From positions 1 through 40,723 of the forward strand of contig JAUNCT010000019.1 of the NCBI GenBank assembly GCA_030526425.1: a stretch of 40,723 bases of DNA. Direction: 5' to 3'. The translations under genes and the position numbers were made by a program. The number at the start of each line of letters is the position of its first letter. The first letter of the stretch is position 1. Below, piece after piece: positions 24,925 to 33,872 of this stretch. The DNA is from Clostridia bacterium (lineage in GTDB: Bacteria > Bacillota > Clostridia > Christensenellales > CAG-138). Below the pieces are notes generated by a model. It had not been told where the DNA came from and did not search any database. It saw nothing but the letters and a program-made list of their open reading frames with translations.

Positions 24925-24953
24925 TTGTCAAACCGTTCCGTGTCGGATATAAT
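24925..24953 (+). promoter_or_regulatory. Promoter of the LytTR-PAS regulator gene
   Basis: TTGTCA (24925-24930), 17 bases and TATAAT (24948-24953). The in-frame ATG at 24952 lies inside this -10 box, which argues against it as the start codon and favours a start further downstream. Confidence 0.8.
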
Positions 24954-25005
24954 GAAACCGGCGCCCGCGCAAAATCGCAGCGGCGCAGTTCATCGGCGAA
25001 GGGAA

Positions 25006-25686
25006 GTGTGTGTTACGGAAAAGCTCCTCAAAAAGCACGGCGCGTCGTTCCGTCAGGTCATGTACGCCACGCGCGACGGGCGGAGGACGGTCCTCCACCT
25101 CGAAAACGGGCAGACCGTCGAAACGTTCCTGCCCATCAAGCGCATCCTCGCGGAAGCCCCCGCGGGGCTGTTCGCGTGCGTGAACAAGGGCGTCATCCTG
25201 TCGCTCGGACACATCGCCTCCACCGAAGGGAACGAATACGTCATGACCGACGGTTCCCGTTTCCGCTGCCGTGCGCGGCAAAAGGCGCTGACGCCTGCCG
25301 CAGTGGGGCGCGCGCATGCGGGTCGCTGGGAGGATTGGGAAAAGTACGCCGTACTCGATGAGTTCCCCCTGGCGTTCTGCGTCATCGAGCTTGTCTTCGA
25401 CGGTGCCGGGCACGGCATCGATTTCATCTTCCGCTACTGCAACAAGGAGATGGAAGCCCTCGAGGGAAAGCGCATCGGCGAGATGATCGACCGCTCCTTC
25501 TACGAGGTGTTCGAAAACGGCGACAAAAAGTGGCTCGTCGCCTATGCCGATGTGGCGCTCAACGGCGTCAAGCGCACGATCGAAAGCTACAGCCCCGAGA
25601 TCGACGCCGACCTCAAGATCTACTGCTACCAGCCGAAGCCGAACTTCTGCGCCTGCACCTTGGTGCGTTTGCAAAATGCCGAGTAA
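25006..25686 (+). CDS. LytTR DNA-binding domain protein with C-terminal PAS-like domain
   Basis: About 226 residues from the GTG at 25006. The N-terminal half looks like a LytTR DNA-binding domain: LHLENGQTVETFLPIKRI, then FACVNKGVILSLGHIAS, and YVMTDGSRFRCRAR. In LytTR proteins these beta strands contact DNA. The C-terminal half resembles PAS (IDFIFRYCNKEMEALEG, then GDKKWLVAYADVA and a final strand ACTLVRL). There is no receiver domain, so it would be a one-component regulator. The start is uncertain: GTG 25006 has GAAGGG very close upstream, while ATG 25060 would cut the domain. The gene is divergent from the channel-aquaporin operon and may regulate it; that is inferred from position only. 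Confidence 0.75.
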   Translation: MCVTEKLLKKHGASFRQVMYATRDGRRTVLHLENGQTVETFLPIKRILAEAPAGLFACVNKGVILSLGHIASTEGNEYVMTDGSRFRCRARQKALTPAAVGRAHAGRWEDWEKYAVLDEFPLAFCVIELVFDGAGHGIDFIFRYCNKEMEALEGKRIGEMIDRSFYEVFENGDKKWLVAYADVALNGVKRTIESYSPEIDADLKIYCYQPKPNFCACTLVRLQNAE

Positions 25687-25711
25687 TGCGCTTCCGTTCT
25701 TTCGATAAAAC

Positions 25712-25740
25712 AAGCCGCAGACCCGAACGGTCTGCGGCTT
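25712..25740. terminator. Bidirectional terminator
   Basis: A 12-bp perfect stem AAGCCGCAGACC / GGTCTGCGGCTT with loop CGAAC lies between the convergent LytTR-PAS and S41 peptidase genes. T-rich tracts follow on both strands. Confidence 0.85.
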
Positions 25741-25761
25741 TCGCTGTTTTGGGTACTCCGC

Positions 25762-27516
25762 TTATTTCAGCCCGTGGATCAGCTCCACGAGCGCTTCGCG
25801 GTCGTACAGGGTCGAAGTCTTGTCGATGTAGACGTGCGGGGCAACGCCGCTGTCCACGTTCGTGAAGCTGCCGTTGATGCCCGTGTTGATGGCATAGGCG
25901 CTCGAGGTGCGGAACACGTTGCCGTCCGCCGTGGAAAGCGTGCCGATGGTGCAGGTGCCGCCCGAGGTCCTGCGGCCGATCAGCGTCACGCGGTTCGACT
26001 CGTTGAGGAAGTACGGCACGAGGTTCCCGCAGGAGAAGCTTGAGGGGCTGATCAGGCAGTACAGGCGGTACTCGTCGGTCAGGGTGTCCAGCAAAAAGTC
26101 CTGCCGGTCGAACACATGGTCGCGGTTCGCGTCGAACATGAAGTTCGTCGAGCCGATGCCGCCGGTGTGCGGGTTGCGGATGTTGATGCAGGCGTTGCCG
26201 GTCATCCAGGCGATCAGCGATGCACCCGCGTCGAACGCGCCGCCGCCGTTGTTGCTCAGGTCGATCATGATGTTCTTGATCGGGGAACCCTCGCGGCGGA
26301 TCTGCCCGTTCGCATAGAGGATGAGCTCGATGGTGTCGTCCTTGTTGGCGGTCGGCTCGATGGCGTAATAATCGCGGCTCGTATCCATTTTGAACGCGTC
26401 GAAGGTGATGATCGCGGTGTCGCCGATCTCTTGATACGCGGGCGCCCCTTCGGGGAAGAACAGCGCGCGCTGCGTGGCGTAATAGAAGGTCGCGAACATG
26501 GACTGACCGGCGGAGGTGAAGGATTCCGCGAGGATGGTGATGTCGTCCCCGGCCTGCTCGGTGTTCCAGCTGATGTCGCCGAGCGCGGAGTGACCGTCCG
26601 CAAGGTAGTGACCGATCAGCCGCGCGATGCCCGCGTACGCAACGCCGGGGTCGCCGTTCAGCAGGTATTCGGTCAGCCCGGTCGAAAGGAAGAGCTCGTT
26701 GAAGGAGCGGATGTCGTGCTCTTCCATCAAACCGTAGTTGTGGTCGAGCGTGAAGCACAGGCAGGCGTAGTTGAGGCGCGTCAGCGCTTCGCTGTTCTCA
26801 CGGCGCGGCGCGGCGTGGTACTTCTCGTTGAGTTCGCCGTCGAATTTGTCCATAACGTAGACGCCCTCGCCGTTGAAGCGCAGCACGAATTCAAAGCGGT
26901 TGCCGAAGATATCCGCAACGCTCTGCAGGGGCAGGTAACCGTTCCCTTCGAACCGGAACATCGGGATGCCGTACGCCGCAAGGTCGATCTTGTGCGGTCC
27001 GCCGCTGCGGTAGATGAAGGGCGTGCGCTTGATCGGGTCCTTCTGTTGGTCGAATACGGGCGCGGTCTCGGTCAGGTCGAGCGGGTTGGCGTTGCCGTTC
27101 ATTTGGAAGAACGCGTCGAAATCATCGAAGGTGATGGTCGCGTCGTCGAAGTTCAGCAGGGCGTAATGTCCGTTCTCTCGCTCCAGCACCTTGACCGGGA
27201 GCGATTCGTCCAAAAGGGAGGCTTCCACTTGGACGTAAGCGCGGCGGTAGCCCTCGGTGACCAGCACGGTGACGATCTCCGCCGCGGTCTCCGCGGTCAC
27301 GAAGGGAACATCGGAAATGCCGTTCACGAAGGCAAGCTCGATGTCGCGCGAGCCGTCGGTCTCGAGCGACCAGCGCATCGGGTAGGTCGCGGTCTCGAGC
27401 GAATCGACCGAGGTGATGAACGGCGAAAGCAGACCGTTGTCCGCTTCGGCGGAAACGGGGAATGCGCCGCACAGCATGCACAGTGCCAGCAGCACGGTAA
27501 CGATTTTTTTCAGCAT
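25762..27516 (-). CDS. Exported S41-family peptidase
   Basis: A 584-residue secreted protein. The signal peptide (MLKKIVTVLLALCMLCG, cleavage after VSA near residue 24) is followed by a region resembling a copper-amine-oxidase-type stalk repeat (YLPLQSVADIFGNRFEF, about 220-240). The C-terminal half carries S41 signatures: IMIDLSNNGGGAF, CLISPSSFSCGNLVPYFL with the candidate nucleophile Ser before CGN, and IGRRTSGGT. The S41 family includes C-terminal processing and tricorn-type peptidases; this copy is closer to the IRBP/tricorn-like group and I see no PDZ domain. The start at 27516 follows GGAGGA. The extended -10-like TGCTATACC upstream is the only promoter candidate. Its substrate is unknown. 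Confidence 0.82.
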   Translation of the reverse strand: MLKKIVTVLLALCMLCGAFPVSAEADNGLLSPFITSVDSLETATYPMRWSLETDGSRDIELAFVNGISDVPFVTAETAAEIVTVLVTEGYRRAYVQVEASLLDESLPVKVLERENGHYALLNFDDATITFDDFDAFFQMNGNANPLDLTETAPVFDQQKDPIKRTPFIYRSGGPHKIDLAAYGIPMFRFEGNGYLPLQSVADIFGNRFEFVLRFNGEGVYVMDKFDGELNEKYHAAPRRENSEALTRLNYACLCFTLDHNYGLMEEHDIRSFNELFLSTGLTEYLLNGDPGVAYAGIARLIGHYLADGHSALGDISWNTEQAGDDITILAESFTSAGQSMFATFYYATQRALFFPEGAPAYQEIGDTAIITFDAFKMDTSRDYYAIEPTANKDDTIELILYANGQIRREGSPIKNIMIDLSNNGGGAFDAGASLIAWMTGNACINIRNPHTGGIGSTNFMFDANRDHVFDRQDFLLDTLTDEYRLYCLISPSSFSCGNLVPYFLNESNRVTLIGRRTSGGTCTIGTLSTADGNVFRTSSAYAINTGINGSFTNVDSGVAPHVYIDKTSTLYDREALVELIHGLK

Positions 27517-27704
27517 GTGGTTCCTCCGGAAATTTGGGTATATCGGTATAGCATATATCTTATTTGCCCACGGGGGAAGAAAGGGGGAATGTCCTTCGGC
27601 GGCAAAGCGGCAACGTTTTTCCGAACCGCCCTTTGTAAATGGTGCGCACATCGTAAAATATACAAAAAAGTTCACAGTATGTGAAATTCAAGTGAAAAGT
27701 ATGC

Positions 27705-27710
27705 TATAAT
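27705..27710 (+). promoter_or_regulatory. -10 box of the binding-lipoprotein/kinase operon
   Basis: A perfect TATAAT lies in an AT-rich stretch; the best -35, GTGAAA (27681-27686, spacer 18), is weak. The leader then holds a hairpin AAACACGC / GCGTGTTT (27736-27760) followed by a few U, a possible attenuator. No c-di-GMP aptamer is present here. Confidence 0.55.
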
Positions 27711-27784
27711 CACTCATATATCGTTCGTTAAACCGAAACACGCCGCTTTGCTGCGTGTTTTCCGGAGAAAGGGGAGGACCGGAT

Positions 27785-29074
27785 ATGAAGAAAAAAGCCC
27801 TTGCGTTGCTGCTGTGCATCGCGTTCGTTCTGTCGGTTTGCGGCTGCGGGAAAGAGACCCCGGCGCAGGTCACGCGCACGGCACCGGGCTTGGATACCTC
27901 CCGCGAGGAGACCATCTTCGTGTGCGGCAGCTGGGGCAACTTCGAGGCGCTCGATGCCGCGGCGCAGCTGTTCCGGGCAGAGTACCCCAACGTCCGCATC
28001 GTGTACGAACAGCTGGGCGATTACGGCAGCGATCTGCGCAACCGCTTCGTTTCCGGGCAGAACATCGATCTCTACATGGCGGACTGGTTCCTCAGCAACG
28101 ATGAACGCTACTCCTACCTTTGGGACAACGCCGTGGACCTGACGGGCAAAGCCGACCTTTCGGCGATCCCCGCGGAATACCTTGCGACCGGCGTCGTCGG
28201 CGGCAAGCAGTACGCCGTCCCCGTGTACACGCACAGCTACGGGCTCATGGTCAACGAAGACCTGCTCCAAAGCCACGGGCTGCAGGTCCCGGCCACGTTC
28301 GACGAGTTCCTGCATTGCTGCGAAGTGCTCCGCGACGCGGGGCTGTACCCCCTCCTCGGGTCGGACCGCGAGTACAGCACCCAGGTCTGGCTCAACCTGC
28401 TGTACGGCGCCATCCTCGGCGCGGAGGATCCCGAAAAGGCGGCGAAGGACATCCTATCCGGCAACGACGGCACCGGGACCCTCGCGTGGATCCTCGAGCG
28501 GATGGAAGCGTTCAACGGCAACGGCTTCGTCCATCCCGACAGCGCGAACCTTGCGGATACCTACAACAGCGTCATCATGCGCTTCTTCGAGGGGGACATC
28601 GCCTTCGTGACGTTCCCGACCTCGAGCTTCTCCGGCACGAAAAAGCGCGAAGCCAAGTCGGAAGCCTTCACTGCGAAGCCGTTCCGTTACAGCTTCATCG
28701 CAACGCCCGGCGTCGGGGACTACGAGCATGTCGTCCAGCAGCTCGGCACCGTGTATCTCTTTGCCTACAAGGGCATCCCCGAAGAGAAGCTCCCGTATGT
28801 GCTCGCGTTCTTGGAATTCCTTTCGGGCGATGCGGGCAGCAAGGCGCTTTCCGAAGTGAAGAACATGCCCACCGCCAACGCCAACGTCGGCAACGATGCC
28901 TTCCCGCGGCTGAAGGAACTCGGCGCGGGGAAGACCCGCTATGTCGGCGCGAACGCCGCGGGCAACACCATGCTCGAACTGAACCGCCTGCTCCGCGTGC
29001 TTCCCAAGTGCATGCAGCCCGGAATGACCGCCGGGCAGCTGCTGGAATCTGCCATCGCGAAAGTCAACGAATAA
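27785..29074 (+). CDS. Sugar-type ABC solute-binding lipoprotein without permease genes
   Basis: A 429-residue family-1 extracellular solute-binding protein. The lipobox VCGC near residues 18-21 places it on the outer face of the membrane. The fold is visible from FVCGSWGNFEALDAAAQLFRAEYPNVRIV (typical first strand and helix), then DLYMADWF, YAVPVYTHSYGLMVNEDLL, FFEGDIAFVTFP and KLPYVLAFLEFLSG. The start at 27785 has AAAGGGGAGG upstream; the ORF's earlier ATG at 27755 lies in the leader hairpin region. No permease or ATPase gene is adjacent. Instead a membrane hybrid kinase follows after 27 bases. The likely role is therefore ligand presentation to that kinase, by analogy with LuxP-LuxQ type sensing, rather than transport. 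Confidence 0.88.
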   Translation: MKKKALALLLCIAFVLSVCGCGKETPAQVTRTAPGLDTSREETIFVCGSWGNFEALDAAAQLFRAEYPNVRIVYEQLGDYGSDLRNRFVSGQNIDLYMADWFLSNDERYSYLWDNAVDLTGKADLSAIPAEYLATGVVGGKQYAVPVYTHSYGLMVNEDLLQSHGLQVPATFDEFLHCCEVLRDAGLYPLLGSDREYSTQVWLNLLYGAILGAEDPEKAAKDILSGNDGTGTLAWILERMEAFNGNGFVHPDSANLADTYNSVIMRFFEGDIAFVTFPTSSFSGTKKREAKSEAFTAKPFRYSFIATPGVGDYEHVVQQLGTVYLFAYKGIPEEKLPYVLAFLEFLSGDAGSKALSEVKNMPTANANVGNDAFPRLKELGAGKTRYVGANAAGNTMLELNRLLRVLPKCMQPGMTAGQLLESAIAKVNE

Positions 29075-29101
29075 ACCGCTGCAGCGGAAAGGAGGCGATC
29101 C

Positions 29102-31272
29102 ATGAAGCGATTCGCCATCGTATTCCTCAATATCATCATCTTCATCGCGCTCGCGGCGGGCATCCTCGTCTACACCGACGATCAGAAGCGCGCCCACCGC
29201 GAACAGGCGGAACAGAACCTCGCCGGTACCACGCAGCTCATCTGCGGCATCGCGGATAACTATTTCACCGAAACCGAGGGCGTGTGTTCCACTTGGGCGT
29301 CCTATATCAACGACAGCAGTATGACCATGCGGGAAGCGGTGCGGTACCTTTCGGCGGTCCGCATCAGCGACGACGTCTACGCACAGATCGTCTGGGCGGA
29401 CGATCTGACGGGGCTTTCCCGCGAGAGCTATCTTTCGGATCCCGACCGCCGCGATGTTTCCTATGCGGGGCGCGCTTCGCTGTTTTCCGGATGGACGGAT
29501 CCCACGGCGCTCTTCGTCACGCCGCGCTTCACCAACCCCGTCACGGGCACCTATGCGGTCGCCTTCTGCAAGCAGGTCACGCTGCTCGACGCGGGTGCGC
29601 CCCGCCGTGCGATCATGATGCGCATCGTCCCGAACGATTACCTGAACGCCCGCTGGGTGTTCCCCTCGAACTACGCGGATGCCGGCATCGCCATCATCGA
29701 TGAGCGCGGGCGCTACATCATCAAGCCGGTCTCCATGAAGAACGAAGACTTTTTCGGTTTCCTCTACTCCTACAACCAAGGCACGGTCGACCAGAACGCC
29801 CTCGAAGAACGGGTGCGCACCGAAGAAAGCGGGCTCATCCTCGCCAAGGACGCGATGGGGAAGGACCGGGTGTGGAGCTTCCGCAGGCTCGGTTCGAACC
29901 CGGGCTGGACGGTCGTCATGTCCGTTCCGTTGTCTGCTGTGGACGGGGAAGGCGTCGACTGGTTCCTGCCGCGCGTCATCCTCGCGACGCTGTGCCTGTT
30001 GTTCTCGGTCGATATGCTGTACTTCCTGTGGCTCCGCAAGAAGGACCGGCAGGTCCACGCCAGGCTCGAAGAACAGGGCGAACGGCTCCGCTGCGCCTTG
30101 GAAGAGGCGGAGTACGCGAACCGCGCGAAAACGACCTTCCTCAACAACATGTCGCACGATATCCGCACGCCCATGAACGCCATCCTCGGCTTCACCGCGC
30201 TGGCGCAGAACCACCTCGGCGATACGGACCGCGTGCGGGAAGACCTCGGGAAGATCCGCACCTCGGGCGAACACCTGCTGAGCCTCATCAACGACGTGCT
30301 CGACATGAGCCGCATCGAATCCGGCAAGGTCGAGATCGAAGAGAAGGAAGCCTCCCTTTCCGCGATCCTCAGCGATCTCGAAGGCATCCTCGAGACCGAT
30401 ATCCAAAGGAAAAACCTGTCCTTCACCGTCGAAACGGAGGACATCGTGCACGACCGCGTCGTCTGCGACCGTCTGCGCCTCACGCGCATCCTCTCAACCT
30501 TCTGTCCAACGCGGTCAAATTCACCGAAAGCGGCGGAAAGATCGGGCTTTGCGTCGCGGAACGCAACGGCGCGCCCGAAGGCACGGCGGATATCGTCTTC
30601 CGCGTGTGGGACAACGGCATCGGCATGAGCGAAGAGTTCGCCGCGCACATCTTCGAACCCTTCACCCGCGAAAAGAACAGCACCGTCAGCAAGATCGAGG
30701 GCACGGGTCTCGGCATGGCCATCACCAAGCACATCGTCGACCTCATGCACGGCACGATCGGCGTGTGCTCCGAGCAGGGCAAGGGGACGGAGTTCACCGT
30801 GTCCCTCCGGTTCGCAACGGCAAAGGAAGCACCCGCACCCGCGCCCGAGGCGGATGCAGCGGGCGAAAGCGGCGCCGAAGCCGCGTCCTTCGCGGGCAAA
30901 CGCGTGCTCCTCGTCGATGATGTGGAGCTGAACCGGGAGATCGCCGTCGCCGTGCTCGAAGAGGAGGGGCTCGCGGTCGACACCGCCGTCAACGGCAGGG
31001 AAGCCGTCGACAAGGTCGCAGGTGCCGCAGCCGGGACCTACGGTCTCATCCTCATGGATGTCATGATGCCCGTGATGGACGGTTACGAAGCCACCCGCAC
31101 CATCCGCAGCCTGCCCGATCCCGAAAAGGCGAACATCCCCATCATCGCCATGACGGCCAACGCCTTCGAAGAGGACCGCCGCATGTCGATGGAAGCGGGC
31201 ATGAACGAGCACCTTTCCAAACCCTTCCGCGTCGACCGCCTCATCGAGGTCCTCGCGAAGTACCTCGGTTGA
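29102..31272 (+). pseudogene. Membrane hybrid histidine kinase, frameshifted
   Basis: A hybrid kinase of about 723 residues if intact. The N-terminal helix (FLNIIIFIALAAGILVY), an extracytoplasmic Cache-like domain (about 35-285), a second helix (about 295-315) and HisKA with NMSHDIRTPMNA (His352) are in one frame. That frame runs to a stop at 30628. The HATPase and receiver continue in the -1 frame to 31272: NLLSNAVKF, DNGIGMS, GTGLGMAI, LLVDDVELN and LMDVMMPVMD. The break is at 30491-30496, where ATCCTC-TCAACC would read RILLNLLSNAV if one base (C or T) were restored, matching the N-box of the other two kinases. Either a recent inactivating deletion or a sequencing/assembly error. AAAGGAGG precedes the ATG. 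No output domain follows. Confidence 0.88.
30491..30496 (+). other. Single-base frameshift site in the hybrid kinase
   Basis: The sequence CTCTCA lacks one base relative to CTCCTCA, the codons expected for Leu-Leu-Asn in the ATP-binding N-box. Upstream conservation is in one frame and downstream conservation in the other. There is no slippery heptamer and no stimulatory structure that would suggest programmed frameshifting. Confidence 0.8.
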
Positions 31273-31290
31273 CACCCCCAAAAAAGAGCG

Positions 31291-31319
31291 AAACGCCCCG
31301 CAAAGCGCGGGGCGTTTTT
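31291..31319 (+). terminator. Terminator after the frameshifted kinase
   Basis: An 11-bp stem AAACGCCCCGC / GCGGGGCGTTT with loop AAAGC, followed by TTG. Confidence 0.9.
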
Positions 31320-31385
31320 GTGTGGAACGGGCTTCCGCCGTGTTCCGTTCAAGCCGCGGATCCGGAAGCGAAAAGGTAAAACCCA

Positions 31386-31414
31386 TTGACGAACAAGGAA
31401 AATGGGAATATAGT
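31386..31414 (+). promoter_or_regulatory. Promoter of the MOSC gene
   Basis: TTGACG (31386-31391), 17 bases and TATAGT (31409-31414). An inverted CCCATT/AATGGG pair (31382-31387, 31401-31406) overlaps the -35 box and spacer. Confidence 0.75.
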
Positions 31415-31471
31415 GGATTGCAAAGAACAAAGCGGGGGACGCATCCCCCGAAGAAAGGTCGGTCACATCCA

Positions 31472-31906
31472 ATGGCAAGCGTCGTCGCGGTCTGCATCAG
31501 CGAAAAGAAGGGGACGATGAAGCACCCCGTGGGATCCATCGAAGTCAAGCGCGATCACGGCATCGTGGGGGATGCGCACGCCGGCAACTGGCACCGGCAG
31601 ATCAGCCTGCTGGCGTCCGAAAGCGTCGACAAAATGAAAAAGGTCCTGCCGGATATCCCGGTCGGCGCCTTTGCGGAAAACATCCTCACCGAGGGGATCT
31701 CCGTTTGCACGCTCCCCGTGGGCACGCGGCTTGCCGTCGGTCCCACCCTGCTCGAGATCACGCAGATCGGCAAGGAATGCCACCACGACTGCGCCATCCG
31801 CAAACAGGTCGGCGACTGTGTCATGCCGCGCGAGGGCGTGTTCGCGATCGTTCTCGAAGAGGGCGTCATCACCGCGGGCGATGATATCCGCATCATCGGG
31901 GCTTGA
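31472..31906 (+). CDS. MOSC domain protein
   Basis: A 144-residue stand-alone MOSC domain, the C-terminal domain of molybdenum-cofactor sulfurases. It opens with VVAVCISEKKGTMKHPVGS and has VKRDHGIVGDAHAG, a conserved block in small MOSC proteins. ISLLASESV, GAFAENILTEGI and IGKECHHDC follow; the Cys of KECHHDC is the residue expected to carry sulfur or bind pterin in the family. GVFAIVLEEGVI closes the domain. The ATG at 31472 has a modest AAAGG upstream. No other molybdenum-cofactor gene is in the window, so the role (sulfur carrier in cofactor maturation or a related sulfur transfer) is inferred from the family. Confidence 0.88.
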   Translation: MASVVAVCISEKKGTMKHPVGSIEVKRDHGIVGDAHAGNWHRQISLLASESVDKMKKVLPDIPVGAFAENILTEGISVCTLPVGTRLAVGPTLLEITQIGKECHHDCAIRKQVGDCVMPREGVFAIVLEEGVITAGDDIRIIGA

Positions 31907-31926
31907 ACTTCAAAGACCGCACAAAC

Positions 31927-31964
31927 AAAAACTCCCTTTGCCGCATGGGCAAAGGGAGTTTTTT
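31927..31964. terminator. Bidirectional terminator
   Basis: ACTCCCTTTGCC (31931-31942) pairs with GGCAAAGGGAGT (31948-31959), flanked by A and T runs on both sides. It serves the convergent MOSC and glycerophosphodiesterase genes. Confidence 0.9.
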
Positions 31965-31973
31965 CGGTCCCGC

Positions 31974-33872
31974 TCAGGGTTCTTCGGTGTGCGCCTCGGC
32001 GTAACCGTTCAGCTCGCGCGTTTCACGCAGCAACAGCAGGTTGACCGGGTCGGTCTCGACCTTGTTGACAAGCTCGTGCGCCTGCTCGGGGAAGTCCGTG
32101 ATCACGCCGTCGATGGCGGTCATCGCGAGGTTTTTCATGGTCTCCTCGGAGTTCACGGTCCACGCGTAAACGGGTTTGCCGCGCAGCGCGCTTTCGGCGA
32201 GCATCCGCGGCGTCGCGGTGTGGTGTTCCACGCTGAAGAAGTCCGCCGCGGGCAGGTCGTAATAGAACCCGATGCCGAACACCATGATGTAGCCGCAGCG
32301 GATCGCCGGGTTCACCGCCTTCACGGCCTTCAGGTCTTCGTAGTTGCCGGACTGGACCATGCTCGTTTCCGCACAGCCGTACTGTTCCATCAGCGCCACG
32401 ATCTTCGCGGGCAGGTCCGGCGTCGAGGCGTCCATCTTGATCTCGATGAGGAAGCGCTTCGATCCCGCGTGCTTTGCGAGCACCTCTTCGAGCGTCGGGA
32501 TGCGCGCATCCGCAAAGTCCTTTCCGAAGTGGTACGGCGCGGGGATCGTGCGGAGCTCCCCGAGCGTGATGTCGTAGATCGCGCGGCTGTCCGCGCCGCC
32601 CGTCGCATCCGAAACGGTCGCGTTGTGGATCACCACCGGCACGCCGTCCTTGGTCTCGCGCACGTCGAGCTCGATCAGGTCCACCTGTTCGCAGGCGGCG
32701 GCGAGGTCGAACGCCGCCATGGTGTTTTCGGGCGCCTTCGCGCTGTAGCCCTTGTGGGCGATGATCGTCACCGGCGCCATGAGGAAATCCTTCCATGCGG
32801 GCACGGCTTCGGTCAAAAGCGTGCTCCCCGCGAAAACGACCCACGTCAGCAAAATGCCCGCGCCCGTGACCGCATAGCGGAAGAAGCGGAAGTTGCGCAC
32901 CTTGCCGCTGCGCTTGAGCAGCGCTTCCGGCAGGGCGACCGGGGGCTTGCCCGCCTCCTTGCTGTGGTACACGGTCAAAAGGAACGCGCTGACCAGCAGG
33001 TTGATGCAGATACCGCCGACGGTCTCGATGAAGGGGTAGCCGAAGTTGTTCAGCGCCATGCGGTTCGCGTGGTAGACGGCGTCGTATCCCTTCAGCGCGA
33101 AAGCGATCGCCATATCACCGCCGATCAGCACGAGCATCGGCAGCGCAACGAAGGTCAGCGTGCCGAGCACGCCCGTCACGAGCAGCATCGTGTTGACGGT
33201 GAGCTTGCGGAGCGTCGGGAAATCGCGGCTCTTGCGGGAGGCCTCTTTGAAATCCTTCCCTTCGAGAATGAAGTACTGCTGCAGGAACAGGAACCGCAAA
33301 AAGAAGAGGAACGCCACCAGCATCGCGACCGCGTACAGCAGCGAAAGGAAGCCGTTCAGGTTGATCACATCCATGATGAACTCGGGCACGACCAGCCGCA
33401 GCAGCGCCGCGTTGGCCTGCGGGTTGATCAGCGGCTGCACGAGGATCAGGTACACGAAGATCCACCAGTTCTTCGGGCGTGCGGCGTGGCGGATTCGGCG
33501 CAGCGACACGGGGAGGATGCGGAAGAACCGCACGGGCTTGCCCTGCGAAGCCGCCTCAAGGCAAAGGAAGATACCCGAAGCCTTGACGAGGCACGCCACG
33601 CAGAAGACCGCGAGGGAGAGCAGCGCCACCACAAGCACCAGCGGGTGGCGCACCGCCATGCCCAGCGTGTCGAGGCTGATGTACTGCGACGGCACGGATT
33701 TCAGCACGAATTCCATCAGCGATTCGAGCGCCGGAGTGATGAGGAACGACAGGACCAGATCCAAAAACAGGATATAAAAAAACAGGACGCCGATGCATTT
33801 GTTCAAAACGGCAAATGCTTCCTTGGTCCACGCGGGAAAATCTCTTTTCCAGGTTTCGATCAGTTTGCGGAT
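31974..33872 (-). CDS. Membrane-bound glycerophosphodiester phosphodiesterase
   Basis: A protein of about 632 residues. An N-terminal multi-helix membrane domain (about 20-370, of the GDPD-associated membrane-domain type) is fused to a catalytic GDPD domain (from about 375). The GDPD motifs are IIAHKGYSAKAPENT, IELDVRETKDGVPVVIHNATV and FLIEIKMD. The usual HRG reads HKG, and the usual HD after VVI reads HN, while the catalytic His and acidic residues remain. It would release sn-glycerol-3-phosphate from lipid headgroups or teichoic-acid-like polymers. I place the start at ATC 33872, because AAAGGAG is eight bases upstream and the extra residues (IRKLIETWKRDFPAW) match the family's N-terminus; the first conventional start is TTG 33806, which has no ribosome binding site. 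Confidence 0.85.
   Translation of the reverse strand: MRKLIETWKRDFPAWTKEAFAVLNKCIGVLFFYILFLDLVLSFLITPALESLMEFVLKSVPSQYISLDTLGMAVRHPLVLVVALLSLAVFCVACLVKASGIFLCLEAASQGKPVRFFRILPVSLRRIRHAARPKNWWIFVYLILVQPLINPQANAALLRLVVPEFIMDVINLNGFLSLLYAVAMLVAFLFFLRFLFLQQYFILEGKDFKEASRKSRDFPTLRKLTVNTMLLVTGVLGTLTFVALPMLVLIGGDMAIAFALKGYDAVYHANRMALNNFGYPFIETVGGICINLLVSAFLLTVYHSKEAGKPPVALPEALLKRSGKVRNFRFFRYAVTGAGILLTWVVFAGSTLLTEAVPAWKDFLMAPVTIIAHKGYSAKAPENTMAAFDLAAACEQVDLIELDVRETKDGVPVVIHNATVSDATGGADSRAIYDITLGELRTIPAPYHFGKDFADARIPTLEEVLAKHAGSKRFLIEIKMDASTPDLPAKIVALMEQYGCAETSMVQSGNYEDLKAVKAVNPAIRCGYIMVFGIGFYYDLPAADFFSVEHHTATPRMLAESALRGKPVYAWTVNSEETMKNLAMTAIDGVITDFPEQAHELVNKVETDPVNLLLLRETRELNGYAEAHTEEP

Noticed and set aside
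27711..27784. A third riboswitch before the binding lipoprotein
   Set aside because: The leader has a hairpin, but none of the GEMM-I or other aptamer consensus blocks I know.
30485..30500. Programmed ribosomal frameshift in the third hybrid kinase
   Set aside because: There is no slippery heptamer, no suitable downstream structure and no reason to split an ATP-binding domain. A deletion or sequencing error explains it better.
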